Notes: generated from the letters alone by a model not told the origin. Shown: positions 1 to 8,224, counted from the stretch's first letter. The stretch: DNA of 32,035 bases from Paludibacteraceae bacterium (GCA_018433525.1 JAHDRA010000104.1:1-32035), one strand, 5' to 3'. Made by a program: numbers and translations.

Positions 1-985
1 CCAAAAAATAATTGTGATGGTTTACTTGCGGAAGTTTGCATTTCAAGCCCAGATAAAAAGTTAAATATCCCATTGTCCATTCCATTTTATCCAGTTTTTT
101 TTCAGAAAAATTTTTGTATTTCATAACTTTCGATCGAAACAGTGCCGCATCGGCATTGATCACAAACTTGTCGGCTTTCCATAAATTTCCTTGAGCATCT
201 TTTAACGAAACAATTTTTCGATTTTCGGCATGATATGCAACAATTTCTGTCTGATAATGAAATTTGACATCCAATTTAGAAAGTTCTTCGAGCATTCCTT
301 CAACAATTTTATACATGCCTCCTTTTACGTTGTAATAGCCATCGTGTCGGAATTCGACATGCGAAAGTAAACTGTAAATTCCCATTGTATCAAACGGCGT
401 CCTCCCCAGAAAAAAAGCTACCAGCGAAATAATTTCTCGTGCTTGCTTCGAGGTAAAATAATCGCATACATGTTGCCAGAAAGTTTTGAACAAGATGGGC
501 AAATGAACAGGATTAACTTTCATCAACGCAAGAAAATAATCCAGATAGGAATCGAAATTTCTCTTTATCACAATATCTACCGTATCATTGAACAATTGTG
601 CAGATTTTTGGAGATACTTTTCCATTTTCAGTTCAAAATCCGGTTCCACATCATCGAATTGTTTGGCAAGTTTATGAATATCCTTATACAAAAAATAAGT
701 TTTTTCTTCACCACTAAAATTTACCGAATAAAGGGGATCAAGTTCAATAAACTCAAAGGGCAGATTTATTCCGCATTTTTCGGCAAATTCCTTAAAAATA
801 TAGGACATGCTGAAAAAACTTGGCCCCGTATCGAATGTAAAACCATCTTTTTTTATCTGATTTAACCTGCCTCCGGCTTTGGTGTTCTTTTCCAAAAATT
901 CTACTTCGTATCCTTCTTTTGCCAGCCGAAGTCCTGTTGCCAATCCTCCAAGTCCGGCGCCCACTATGATCACTTTTTCTTTCAT
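1..985 (-). CDS. crtI: Phytoene desaturase CrtI, C-terminus cut off by window edge
   Basis: FAD-dependent desaturase that converts phytoene stepwise to more conjugated carotenes at the membrane. Reading the minus strand from the ATG at 983-985 gives an uninterrupted frame of about 328 codons that runs off the left end. The N-terminus has the Rossmann dinucleotide-binding motif GAGLGG (residues 9-14), followed by a KNTKAGGR-type segment and the DTGPSFF motif typical of CrtI/CrtN/CrtD enzymes. The family is usually about 490 residues, so roughly 160 are missing. Its ATG overlaps the stop of the upstream TPR gene (ATGA), so it is the last visible gene of the carotenoid operon. Which CrtI subgroup it belongs to (phytoene desaturase or a CrtD-like 3,4-desaturase) cannot be settled from the fragment; phytoene desaturase is the simpler reading with crtB in the same operon. 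Confidence 0.9.
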   Translation of the reverse strand, partial: MKEKVIIVGAGLGGLATGLRLAKEGYEVEFLEKNTKAGGRLNQIKKDGFTFDTGPSFFSMSYIFKEFAEKCGINLPFEFIELDPLYSVNFSGEEKTYFLYKDIHKLAKQFDDVEPDFELKMEKYLQKSAQLFNDTVDIVIKRNFDSYLDYFLALMKVNPVHLPILFKTFWQHVCDYFTSKQAREIISLVAFFLGRTPFDTMGIYSLLSHVEFRHDGYYNVKGGMYKIVEGMLEELSKLDVKFHYQTEIVAYHAENRKIVSLKDAQGNLWKADKFVINADAALFRSKVMKYKNFSEKKLDKMEWTMGYLTFYLGLKCKLPQVNHHNYFL

Positions 986-1731
986 ATATTATTTTTTTGA
1001 GTCTTTTTTAAAAATTCAGGATATAATTTGTTTTTCACCCAAGCAAAATCGGGTTCAACATTTAAGATTTTCTGATAGTAAATTTTTGCCGATTCGTCAT
1101 TGCCTGTGTTTTCGTAAGCTTGAGCCAGAGTAACAAGCAGGCTCAAATAATTCCAATCGTTTTTAAGTCGGTGGTTATTGGACAATATCAACTTTTCTGC
1201 CTGACGGTAACTTTCAATGGCTTTTGCTTTAGAACCACCAAAAGCAGCAGGCGAATAATAGTAAATATTACCCATTTGCAGATAACCAAAGTAATTGTTT
1301 GGGTCGTATTGAATGGCTAATTTGGCAGCTTCAACGCTTTTGGGTCCCAACACGGGTGCCTTTAATTTATTGAATCCTATTTGAAATCCGTAAAAAGCCG
1401 ATTTATAGGCTTCAATCATTGATAAGCGAAATTGATTTTTTTCGAGAGTGATTAGTCTGTTTTCTGCTTTTTTTAAATATTCTTTGGCTTCTGCAGTTTT
1501 TTTGTTCCCAATACACCAACCAATGTATCCATATTCATAATTTACCAGCTCCAGAAGAAATTCGTCGGAAGCATTGCCTGACGAAAGGTTCATTTTATCA
1601 ATCGTATTTTTCCAAGCCTGCATGTCGTTGTTAATGTAGGCTTTGTAAATATTTTCCCTGTGGGAAGCATGAACATGCAGATGCAGCAAAATCAACAAAA
1701 AAAATAAAACTAAACTTTTCTTCCTTTCCAT
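982..1731 (-). CDS. Secreted TPR-repeat protein in the carotenoid operon
   Basis: Protein of 249 residues with an N-terminal signal peptide (basic MERKK, then a leucine-rich hydrophobic core to about residue 22), so probably periplasmic or membrane-anchored. The rest is helical and TPR-like. One repeat lies around residues 145-185 (LQMGNIYYYSP, then KAIESYRQAEKLI) and another around 200-232 (LAQAYENTGNDESAKIYYQKIL, NVEPDF). It overlaps the upstream glycosyltransferase by 22 nt and the downstream crtI by 4 nt, so it is translated with the pathway. TPR proteins usually scaffold complexes. A role in organising carotenoid enzymes or placing pigment in the envelope is inference; I know of no characterised homologue. 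Confidence 0.75.
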   Translation of the reverse strand: MERKKSLVLFFLLILLHLHVHASHRENIYKAYINNDMQAWKNTIDKMNLSSGNASDEFLLELVNYEYGYIGWCIGNKKTAEAKEYLKKAENRLITLEKNQFRLSMIEAYKSAFYGFQIGFNKLKAPVLGPKSVEAAKLAIQYDPNNYFGYLQMGNIYYYSPAAFGGSKAKAIESYRQAEKLILSNNHRLKNDWNYLSLLVTLAQAYENTGNDESAKIYYQKILNVEPDFAWVKNKLYPEFLKKTQKNNI

Positions 1732-2801
1732 AGATATTGATTTTTCGAGCGGTTGATGAGCGCCTGATAAATAAAAATTCCGAGAGAAAACTGTTGGGGA
1801 ATGAAAAAAATGAGATTATCCAATATACTTTGATTGCTTGCCAGCGAAAAAAATATCCTGATACAGACAACAGCAAGCAAGTAAACGGCAAGTGTCGGTA
1901 ATCCGAATGCGAGCCATACTGCTAACCATCCAAAAGTGGTAACAATCCAGAATAAAACAGCAATCAAAAAAGAATTTCCAAAAAAATGAATTACATTTTT
2001 AGAAAATCCGTTTACCGCTTCAGCAAAATTTTCATACATCCGACATCTTACTTGTTTAATTCCGGTGAGACAGGCAATTTTAAGTTTTAGCTTCTTGTAA
2101 AACCTTGCAATTTCGATATCTTCCACCCGCTTGTCTTTAAATTTTTCATGTGGTTGAAATTTTTTATAAGTATCGGCATCAAACAGCATAAATTGTCCGT
2201 TTGCTGCCGAAATAGATGGGAAAGATAATTTTCTTACCAAAGGTAGCAACAGCAAAGTCAATAAAATGTAATTCATGTTTGGAACCGTCATTTTTTCGCC
2301 TTTTGTCATCATTAGCTGAGTCGGAAAAATGGAAAGCAAATGCAGCGATTTTTGTTTGAAAAATTTTACCGATGAAACAACAATTTCTTTTTCCATCCGA
2401 ACATCTGCATCCAGAAACAAAAAATAATTTCCCTTTGCAGCGTTGGCAAGCGAATAACAGGCAAAATTTTTCCCCAGCCAGCCTGCTGGCAAATGGGTGG
2501 AACGAATCAGCCGTATTTTTTCGTTCGTACCAATAAATTGATTCACTATTTCAACTGTATGATCGGATGAAAGATCGTCAAAAACAATAATTTCGAGAAT
2601 ATTGTCGTCTTCGCCGGACAAATCATTTAAAAGATTTCCAATATGTTGTTCCTCATTACGAGCGGGAATAAGCACCGAAATTTTTTCGTCGGAAATCCGG
2701 TTTGTCGAAATTGGTATTTTTTCCCGGAAAAAATAATTCAACCCGGCAATGCACAGTTGAAAAAAAGTAAAACCAAAAACAACCCAGGCTAAGTATATCA
2801 T
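1710..2801 (-). CDS. Family 2 glycosyltransferase, CruG/CrtQ-like, membrane-bound
   Basis: Likely transfers a sugar from an activated donor to a hydroxylated carotenoid. The 363-residue protein starts with a hydrophobic segment (1-25), followed by a GT-A domain: ISVLIPARNEE (41-51), the FDDLSSDHT nucleotide-sugar segment (74-82), the DAD metal-binding motif (131-133) and a VEDIE acidic motif near 230. Several membrane helices follow from about residue 275. This architecture matches carotenoid glycosyltransferases such as cyanobacterial CruG and staphylococcal CrtQ. CruG is typically found next to cruF, and a cruF-like gene lies two genes upstream here. It starts 3 nt after the acyltransferase stop. 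Sugar and acceptor specificity cannot be read from the sequence. Confidence 0.8.
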   Translation of the reverse strand: MIYLAWVVFGFTFFQLCIAGLNYFFREKIPISTNRISDEKISVLIPARNEEQHIGNLLNDLSGEDDNILEIIVFDDLSSDHTVEIVNQFIGTNEKIRLIRSTHLPAGWLGKNFACYSLANAAKGNYFLFLDADVRMEKEIVVSSVKFFKQKSLHLLSIFPTQLMMTKGEKMTVPNMNYILLTLLLLPLVRKLSFPSISAANGQFMLFDADTYKKFQPHEKFKDKRVEDIEIARFYKKLKLKIACLTGIKQVRCRMYENFAEAVNGFSKNVIHFFGNSFLIAVLFWIVTTFGWLAVWLAFGLPTLAVYLLAVVCIRIFFSLASNQSILDNLIFFIPQQFSLGIFIYQALINRSKNQYLWKGRKV

Positions 2802-2804
2802 AAC

Positions 2805-3431
2805 TTATTCTGTTTTAGATTTTTGAATATCGAGACAGTTGCCGTAAAAAACATTATAGGCTTCTTGCAACTTGGAATGCGAAAAAACATTTCCTTGATA
2901 TTCGGACACATACATGTACAAATCGGGTTTTTTGTGCGAAAGATAATCGATAAAATTGGCCACAAATACCAGTTGAAAATTATTTTTGTGTCCTTCAACA
3001 ATTCTTTCGATTCCTTTTTCGAAAACGTGAAGAGGATTGTATAACGACTGAAGTTTTCCTTCGGGAAATATTAAAAGCAAATTGTCGGGGTTGTCCAAAA
3101 TTCTGGCAGCATATTGTAAGGATTCAATCATTTCCCTGCTTTTCTTTTTTATGGAAAATCCGCCCGTCCACTGAAAGAAACGAAATTTCAAGAGTTGGTC
3201 TTCCAACATCATAAAATAAAACTTTTTGTGGAATACTTTCAAATTCAGATACATTGACCAAAACCCATCCCACCAGCTAATATGATTGGCTATCATCAAA
3301 ACGGGCAAATTTTCGTTCCGAGAAAAATTTGTTCGAATAACGTTAACCGAATGAAAATTCCTTTTCATCAGCAAAAATGTATATCGACGAAAAAAAGGAT
3401 AAATCAGGCAATGATGTTTGGCTTTCAACAT
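2805..3431 (-). CDS. PlsC-type 1-acyltransferase, probably acylating the carotenoid glycoside
   Basis: Protein of 208 residues of the glycerol-phosphate/PlsC acyltransferase superfamily. The catalytic HX4D motif is HISWWD (H50, D55) and the second conserved block is FPEG (122-125). There is little membrane sequence apart from a hydrophobic N-terminal stretch. Family members move acyl groups from acyl-CoA or acyl-ACP to hydroxyls. Its position between a cruF-like hydratase and a CruG/CrtQ-like glycosyltransferase suggests it esterifies a carotenoid sugar, as the unrelated CrtO does in staphyloxanthin synthesis. This is inference from context. The alternative is a lysophospholipid acyltransferase that simply shares the operon. 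Confidence 0.78.
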   Translation of the reverse strand: MLKAKHHCLIYPFFRRYTFLLMKRNFHSVNVIRTNFSRNENLPVLMIANHISWWDGFWSMYLNLKVFHKKFYFMMLEDQLLKFRFFQWTGGFSIKKKSREMIESLQYAARILDNPDNLLLIFPEGKLQSLYNPLHVFEKGIERIVEGHKNNFQLVFVANFIDYLSHKKPDLYMYVSEYQGNVFSHSKLQEAYNVFYGNCLDIQKSKTE

Positions 3432-3440
3432 AGAACCTTT

Positions 3441-4106
3441 TTAGAGGATGAACATAAGGATAAGAAAAAACAAGAATTGAGCCGAAAAAACGATTTTACT
3501 CAAAGGATTTTTTAATTTAAGTCCGCTGATTACCAATAATGTATGAAAAATCAAAGCCATGAGAAACCAAACCAAATAATTCCGAAAAGGGACGCGGCCT
3601 GCATTCCAAAACCACATTTGCATTTTCGGGGCAACCTGCTCAAGTACCACATCATACAAAACCATCAAAACAGAAGGAAAAAGTACAAGAAAAAATTTGT
3701 TGATGCGAAACGATTGAAAAATGGAAGCCGTGAGATAAACCAGCAACGCCCAGTTTAAACCAATAATCAGCGGAGTACCAAAACATTTAACGCCCAAACC
3801 GTTTTCATAAAAATACTGTCCGAATATTTTCCCCGTATTTACGCCAATAGCTTCCACTGTAAAAGAAACAACAAAAATAACAGTAAATAATACGCCCGTT
3901 TTGATACTAAAATCATCTTCCTGAAAAGGGAGAAGGATGAAAGCCGAAAGCAGTAAAGCCAACGGGATCAAATAAACAAAGAAAACATGCGTTGCCGGCA
4001 GCGCCAAACCAACAATTCCTACCGCATAAAAGGTGAAAATGAATTGTCGAACTTTCCTTTCGGGATATTTCTGCTTGAATTTTTGAAGTAAAAGGCTTAT
4101 CTGCAT
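3441..4106 (-). CDS. CruF-like carotenoid biosynthesis protein (integral membrane hydratase family)
   Basis: A 221-residue polytopic membrane protein with about six or seven hydrophobic helices. The central signature VEAIGVNTGKIFGQYFYENG (roughly 84-103), followed by CFGTPLIIGLNWALL, is characteristic of the CruF/DUF422 carotenoid family. Known members add water to the terminal double bond (C-1',2') of acyclic carotenoid ends, creating the hydroxyl that is later glycosylated. It overlaps the upstream idi by 10 nt and lies 9 bp before the acyltransferase, inside the pathway operon. Small heterodimeric lycopene cyclases (CrtYc/CrtYd) are also short membrane proteins, but the EAIGVNTG...FG.Y.Y pattern favours CruF. 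Specificity is not proven. Confidence 0.75.
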   Translation of the reverse strand: MQISLLLQKFKQKYPERKVRQFIFTFYAVGIVGLALPATHVFFVYLIPLALLLSAFILLPFQEDDFSIKTGVLFTVIFVVSFTVEAIGVNTGKIFGQYFYENGLGVKCFGTPLIIGLNWALLVYLTASIFQSFRINKFFLVLFPSVLMVLYDVVLEQVAPKMQMWFWNAGRVPFRNYLVWFLMALIFHTLLVISGLKLKNPLSKIVFSAQFLFFLILMFIL

Positions 4107-4651
4107 GAACTTTCTGTTAAATTTTCCTTATCAATGTATGCTTTGACTTTTTTCAATATTATTTTGAACCAAACGGTGTACTTTTCGGGATGATTTTCAA
4201 CATCTTCCTGCAGTTGTCGGTAGGGAATGTATTTCCATTCTTCTACCTCACCGGTGTTGTGAATGGGAACGTCATCGCTCACACCGAAAAAAACATGGTC
4301 CAATTCATGCTCTGTCAGTTCATCATTAACTTTTTCCTGATAAATAAAATGAAAAAGTGGAATTAATTCGCAATTTATTCCCATTTCGTATTTTAGCCTT
4401 CGTTTTGCTGCTTCGAGATAACTTTCATCAGGATAGGGATGCGAACAGGTTGCATTCGTCCAAAGTCCGTTGGAATGGTATTTGTCCAAAGCTCTCCGAT
4501 GTATCAGCCAATCGCCTTTGGAGTTCACGATAAAAACAGAAATGGCTCGGTGTAAAGCAGCTTTTTTGTGGGCTTCATATTTTTCCATGATTCCCACAGG
4601 CTGATCATTTTCATCCACCAACTGAACAAAATTCTCTTTATTTGTTTCCAT
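4097..4651 (-). CDS. idi: Isopentenyl-diphosphate delta-isomerase, type 1
   Basis: Interconverts IPP and DMAPP, supplying the starter for prenyl chain growth. The 184-residue protein is a Nudix-fold type 1 enzyme: HRAISVF (34-40), the active-site cysteine in TNATCSHP (C69), and the glutamates of the TEHELDHVF block (E114, E116) that act with the metal and the second proton transfer. Length matches bacterial Idi. It overlaps crtB upstream by 14 nt and the cruF-like gene downstream by 10 nt. Having idi in the operon suggests precursor supply is raised together with pigment synthesis. Confidence 0.95.
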   Translation of the reverse strand: METNKENFVQLVDENDQPVGIMEKYEAHKKAALHRAISVFIVNSKGDWLIHRRALDKYHSNGLWTNATCSHPYPDESYLEAAKRRLKYEMGINCELIPLFHFIYQEKVNDELTEHELDHVFFGVSDDVPIHNTGEVEEWKYIPYRQLQEDVENHPEKYTVWFKIILKKVKAYIDKENLTESSCR

Positions 4652-5489
4652 AAAAGGCTCTTAAATAATATTTTATTTGCGTTGACAAAACCAAAAACAT
4701 TTTTCCGGCATCGGAAATTCTGATTCTTTTGTTGAGAATATCGCGGGCAGCAGTTTTTTCAATTTTTCTTAAAAGTGCCGTATAATATTTGTAAGCAATC
4801 AAAACCCCCAGTCTGCTGTCGGCTGGCAATAATACGATTCCCTTGTAGGCATCGTCAAAATCTTTTCGAATATCCTCAACCAGTTCTTTTTTCGTTTGTT
4901 CGGTCAACCCTTCTTCAATAATTTGCGGAAAATAATGCCTGCCCAGCTCTTGCGTATCCTGCTTAATATCTCTAAGAAAATTAACTTTTTGAAAAGCTGA
5001 TCCAAGTTTGGTAGCCGGCAGCATCAATCGGTCGAACAGTTGCTCATCTCCATTGCAAAAAACTTTCAAACACATTAATCCAACAACATCTGCCGACCCA
5101 TACACATAAGTATTCAGTTCAATTTGACTTTTGTATTCTTTTTTTTCCAAATCGGCTTTCATACTTGAGAGAAAATGTTGCACATATTCATCCGAAATTC
5201 CATATTTACCCACAGTCATTTGAAACGAATGAAGGATGGGATTCAGGCTGATACCGTTTTTGACCGCATCATAATAATCGTATTCAAATTTCCGAAGCAG
5301 ATATTCCTTATCGGAAAAATGAAAACTGTCAACGATTTCGTCGGCCAACCGTACAAAGCCATATATGCTGAAAATGGCTTCCTGAATTTCTTTTGAAAAG
5401 TATTGCGAAGCGGAATAAAAGGAAGTACTGTAGAATTTTGTAACAAACTTGCTGGTAGAAAAGCTAAGGGCATTGTATTTTTTGTCCAT
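4638..5489 (-). CDS. crtB: Phytoene synthase CrtB, first gene of the carotenoid operon
   Basis: Condenses two geranylgeranyl diphosphates head-to-head into phytoene, the committed step of the pathway. The 283-residue protein has the two aspartate-rich metal-binding motifs of squalene/phytoene synthases, DEIVD (50-54) and DIKQD (174-178), with the conserved FQKVNFLRD and ELGRHYFP contexts. It is the promoter-proximal gene, preceded by about 590 bp of non-coding DNA shared divergently with the MEMO-AMMECR1 gene. No crtE (GGPP synthase) is visible, so GGPP must come from a gene elsewhere. Confidence 0.95.
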   Translation of the reverse strand: MDKKYNALSFSTSKFVTKFYSTSFYSASQYFSKEIQEAIFSIYGFVRLADEIVDSFHFSDKEYLLRKFEYDYYDAVKNGISLNPILHSFQMTVGKYGISDEYVQHFLSSMKADLEKKEYKSQIELNTYVYGSADVVGLMCLKVFCNGDEQLFDRLMLPATKLGSAFQKVNFLRDIKQDTQELGRHYFPQIIEEGLTEQTKKELVEDIRKDFDDAYKGIVLLPADSRLGVLIAYKYYTALLRKIEKTAARDILNKRIRISDAGKMFLVLSTQIKYYLRAFYGNK

Positions 5490-5586
5490 AATTTTTTGGA
5501 GAAATTTGTTAATCAGGATAAAAACTTAATTCTTGTATTTTAAAAATTTTTATTTTGTAATCGGATACCAAGTATTGTTGATTAAT

Positions 5587-5594
5587 CAAATTTA
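5587..5594 (-). promoter_or_regulatory. Possible -7 element for the crtB operon, with nearby palindrome
   Basis: On the minus strand this reads TAAATTTG, a match to the Bacteroidota TAnnTTTG -7 element, 98 bp upstream of the crtB start. A TTTG lies 25 bp further upstream, slightly longer than the usual 17-23 bp spacing. That TTTG overlaps the odd palindrome TTGTCCGACAA (5612-5622), which could be an operator. Another TATATTTG on the same strand at 5827-5834 is further away. Weak, by-eye call. Confidence 0.35.
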
Positions 5595-5960
5595 ACTTAA
5601 TTTTATCGGTATTGTCCGACAAAACATTCATTTTCAATACCATTGTTACATCCTTTGCTCATATTAATTTGCTTTTAGTTTCCAAAACTTCATATTTGGA
5701 ATTTAACTTTTGTTGGCCAAAAAGCTTGTATTCCATTAAATTTCAATCCGTAAAATTTGGTCGAAACTTATTTCTCGAGCAGTTGTGATTTTAAAATTTA
5801 AACCACACAGTAACCAAATTTTGACGCAAATATAGCAAAGTAAAATGTAAAAGCGATATTTTTTTGTGTATAATTTTTTAATTAATGGTAATTAATTTTC
5901 AAAAAGTGAATTCACTCATTTTTGCAAAAAACTTAAAACCTCATAAAAATATGAATCAGA

Positions 5961-5976
5961 AAAAACACGTGTTTTT
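5961..5976. promoter_or_regulatory. Perfect 16-bp palindrome, candidate operator upstream of the MEMO-AMMECR1 promoter
   Basis: AAAAACACGTGTTTTT is its own reverse complement, with a CACGTG core. It sits 24 bp upstream of the TATATTTG box for the plus-strand gene, about where the -33 element would lie. That is a plausible place for a dimeric repressor to bind. The flanking A and T runs make the outer bases less informative, so the meaningful core is about 8-10 bp. Confidence 0.4.
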
Positions 5977-6000
5977 ATTTTTTTTCTGACAGATTTTTAT

Positions 6001-6008
6001 TATATTTG
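6001..6008 (+). promoter_or_regulatory. Candidate -7 promoter element for the MEMO-AMMECR1 gene
   Basis: TATATTTG matches TAnnTTTG exactly and lies 74 bp upstream of the ATG at 6083. No clear TTTG -33 box is present, only T-rich sequence with the 16-bp palindrome just upstream. A transcript from here would have a leader of about 65-70 nt. Confidence 0.45.
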
Positions 6009-6082
6009 AATTTCTTTTTGAACTTTTTTAAATAAGAATTGTTTTTCATAGTAAATCAATGACTTAACCTTGACTTGATATT

Positions 6083-7528
6083 ATGGAAAAATTTAACGAA
6101 ACCATTGACAGAAGACCTGCAGTAGCCGGCAAGTTTTATCCGGCAAATGTTGAAGAGTTGCAGAAAGAAATCGACATTTTTTTCAAAAATGCTGCACCCA
6201 AACAGCTCGACAGGGTCAGAGCCATTATTTGTCCGCATGCCGGTTATGTTTTTTCCGGCAAAATTACCGCTTCGGCATTTAACCAGATCGATGCAAACAG
6301 AGAATACAAAAGAATTTTTCTTATTGGTTCCTCTCATCACAAGTATTTTGACAAGGCTTCCGTTTACTGTTCGGGCAATTTTCTGATGCCTTACGGTGAG
6401 GAAAAAGTCGATATGGATTTTGGACGAAAACTGGTGGAAAATTTTCCAGAATGGTTCACCGACGACCGTACTCCTCATTTAAACGAACATTGTCTGGAAG
6501 TTCAACTTCCATTTTTGCACCATGTGTTAAGAAAAAATTATGTTATCGTTCCTATCCTTATCGGCACAGCCCATCCTTCCGTTTGCAAGCAAATAGCGTC
6601 GGTATTAAAACCTTATTTCAACGAGGAGAATTTATTCGTTGTCAGTTCCGACTTTTCTCACTATCCGGCCTATCAGGATGCCAAATATGTTGATTCCCTC
6701 ACCAAAGATGCCATTTGTAGCAATCGTCCCGAAAAATTGTTGGAAACTTTGGCTGAAAATGAAAGAAAACATATTTCTAATCTTCAGACCAGTTTGTGCG
6801 GTTGGACTTCGGTATTGACGCTGCTTTATATGACTTCTTCGAACAAATCGCTTAAGTTCCACGCGGTGGATTATTGCAATTCGGGGGATGTGAAGTATTA
6901 TGGCGAGCGGGACAGGGTTGTGGGTTATTGGGCTATTGCAGTAGCCGAAAGTAAACATGCTGCCGAAGATTTTTATCTCACTGAAAAAGACAAAAAAGAC
7001 CTGCTGAAAATTTCGAGAAAAACGCTTGAAGAACATTGTCGAGCCGGAAGAGTTTCGGAAGTGGATACGGCAACTTTGTCGGAAACCGTTAAAAAAAATT
7101 GCGGTGCCTTTGTAACATTGCATAAAAGAGGAGCTTTAAGAGGTTGTATCGGTATTTTGACAGCCGAAAAGCCCTTATACAAAACCGTTCAGGAAATGAC
7201 GATAGCCGCTGCTTCCCATGATCCGCGATTTATGCCGGTCGAAGCATCCGAACTGCCTTTTATCGATATTGAAATTTCGGCTTTGTCGCCCCTGAAAAAA
7301 ATCAACGATATTTCCGAAATCGAATTGGGGAAACACGGAATTTTAATCGAGAAAAATTTTCACAGAGGCGTATTTCTGCCTCAAGTAGCTACAGAAACAG
7401 GCTGGAGTAAGGAAGAATTTCTCGGACACTGTTCGGCCGACAAGGCAGGTTTGGGTTGGGATGGCTGGAAAACAGCCGATATTTACATTTTTACGGCGAC
7501 CGTTTTCAGCGAAAAAGATTTTTGGTAA
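6083..7528 (+). CDS. MEMO-AMMECR1 fusion (AmmeMemoRadiSam system proteins B and A)
   Basis: A 481-residue two-domain protein. Residues 1-290 form a MEMO domain, related to class III non-haem iron dioxygenases. Metal-site residues at the expected positions include H52 (PHAGYVFSG), H86 (GSSHH) and C239 (LCGW), with D190 and H193 in SSDFSHYP. Residues 300-481 form an AMMECR1 domain with the hallmark LRGCIG (352-357) and a HCSADKAGLGWDGW segment near the end. In many prokaryotes MEMO, AMMECR1 and a radical SAM enzyme are encoded together, but only the first two occur here. The small radical SAM gene at 9130 is a different, NrdG-like type. The system's reaction is not known to me. Confidence 0.9.
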   Translation: MEKFNETIDRRPAVAGKFYPANVEELQKEIDIFFKNAAPKQLDRVRAIICPHAGYVFSGKITASAFNQIDANREYKRIFLIGSSHHKYFDKASVYCSGNFLMPYGEEKVDMDFGRKLVENFPEWFTDDRTPHLNEHCLEVQLPFLHHVLRKNYVIVPILIGTAHPSVCKQIASVLKPYFNEENLFVVSSDFSHYPAYQDAKYVDSLTKDAICSNRPEKLLETLAENERKHISNLQTSLCGWTSVLTLLYMTSSNKSLKFHAVDYCNSGDVKYYGERDRVVGYWAIAVAESKHAAEDFYLTEKDKKDLLKISRKTLEEHCRAGRVSEVDTATLSETVKKNCGAFVTLHKRGALRGCIGILTAEKPLYKTVQEMTIAAASHDPRFMPVEASELPFIDIEISALSPLKKINDISEIELGKHGILIEKNFHRGVFLPQVATETGWSKEEFLGHCSADKAGLGWDGWKTADIYIFTATVFSEKDFW

Positions 7529-8088
7529 AAATAGAATAATTTTGGCAAAGCTTTGGTAAACTGAAAATCAAGTATTTATTTGTGTTTTGTTTGAAAAGAA
7601 AGAAATAATTTTTCGATCAAAACATTATTCAACAATCCTTTATTCCTACTTTTAATAGTCCTCTCCTCGCGAGGATGTAGAATCCGAAGCAACCCTTTAA
7701 GGTTTGGTTCATGTGGATATATTGTTGGTTACTAAGGTTTGCTTGAAGGATAAGGTTTTGAACTCGCTGTGTGTAATTTTACTTTTTCAACAGTTGTTTT
7801 TTCAAAGAAGACAAAGCAAGCATTCCCAAAGTTTTTATCCTTGTGCGCTACTGAATTGTTGAAAATGCTTTCAGCTTTTCAATAACTGTATCAGAGATAG
7901 AATAATCAAATTTTTTAATGTTTAGTTCAAAAATCTCATACAACTCTTCTGCCGAATAATTGCATCGTGTGGCAAGCAGCTAACATAAAATTATTTTTTC
8001 AAAGTTTGATCGTCCTTAAAAGGTTTTTCGTTCATATTTTTGTTCTTTTTTCGACATTTAATAGAGTTTTTATTGCTTTTTTAGGGTT
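7529..8088. other. Non-coding stretch between the MEMO-AMMECR1 gene and the cassette-like region
   Basis: No intact gene. It holds a 10-bp palindrome (CAAAGCTTTG, 7545-7554) just after the upstream gene, a 12-bp palindrome TCCTCGCGAGGA (7664-7675) and a broken reading frame (7848-8035). It marks the left boundary of the accessory region. Confidence 0.6.
7848..8035 (-). pseudogene. Remnant of a short unidentified gene
   Basis: On the minus strand an ATG at 8033-8035 opens a frame beginning MNEKPFKDDQTLKK that hits TAA after 14 codons. One frame over, protein-like sequence continues (NYSAEELYEIFELNIKKF and on to KLKAFSTIQ, stop at 7848-7850), interrupted by a single TAG. A frameshift plus one CAG-to-TAG change would restore about 60 codons. 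The composition is protein-like, but I do not recognise the family. It lies just downstream of the last attC-like site and may be a decayed cassette gene or unrelated debris. Confidence 0.35.
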
Positions 8089-8220
8089 GCACATAACGGT
8101 CGACGGTATGCGCAGTGCGAGATTAAACGCTAACATGTCGTGTTAATGCAAGGGTTACTAAATAAGCTGAAATAAAACAGAAACAGCATCAAGCATTGCG
8201 TAAGAACGGTTGTTGTGTGC
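8089..8220 (-). repeat. attC-like recombination site A, after the lipocalin gene
   Basis: A 132-bp imperfect inverted repeat. Outer arms GCACATAACG (8089-8098) and TGTTGTGTGC (8211-8220) pair with one G:T. Inner arms around 8110-8118 (GCGCAGTGC) and 8193-8201 (GCATTGCGT) also pair. Two nested arm pairs around a variable centre is the R''-L''...L'-R' layout of integron attC sites. The outer arm starts 4 bp after the lipocalin stop codon, as in gene cassettes. The core differs from the textbook GTTRRRY, so this is a structural call. Confidence 0.6.
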
Positions 8221-8224
8221 TGGC

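Larger units (their letters stand above)
5490..6082. other. AT-rich divergent intergenic region between crtB and the MEMO-AMMECR1 gene
   Basis: No gene is visible here. The region must hold the promoters of the crtB operon (minus) and the MEMO-AMMECR1 gene (plus). It contains TAnnTTTG-type -7 boxes on both strands and two short palindromes, listed separately. The rest is low-complexity A/T sequence in which I see nothing further. Confidence 0.7.

Noticed and set aside
443..865. 140-codon plus-strand frame
   Set aside because: It is antisense to the phytoene desaturase frame, which is continuous and has clear family motifs.
6056..7182. Several minus-strand frames of 69-163 codons
   Set aside because: Antisense shadows of the MEMO-AMMECR1 fusion.
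7664..7675. TCCTCGCGAGGA palindrome
   Set aside because: Perfect but isolated in non-coding DNA, with no promoter or gene start close enough to give it a role.
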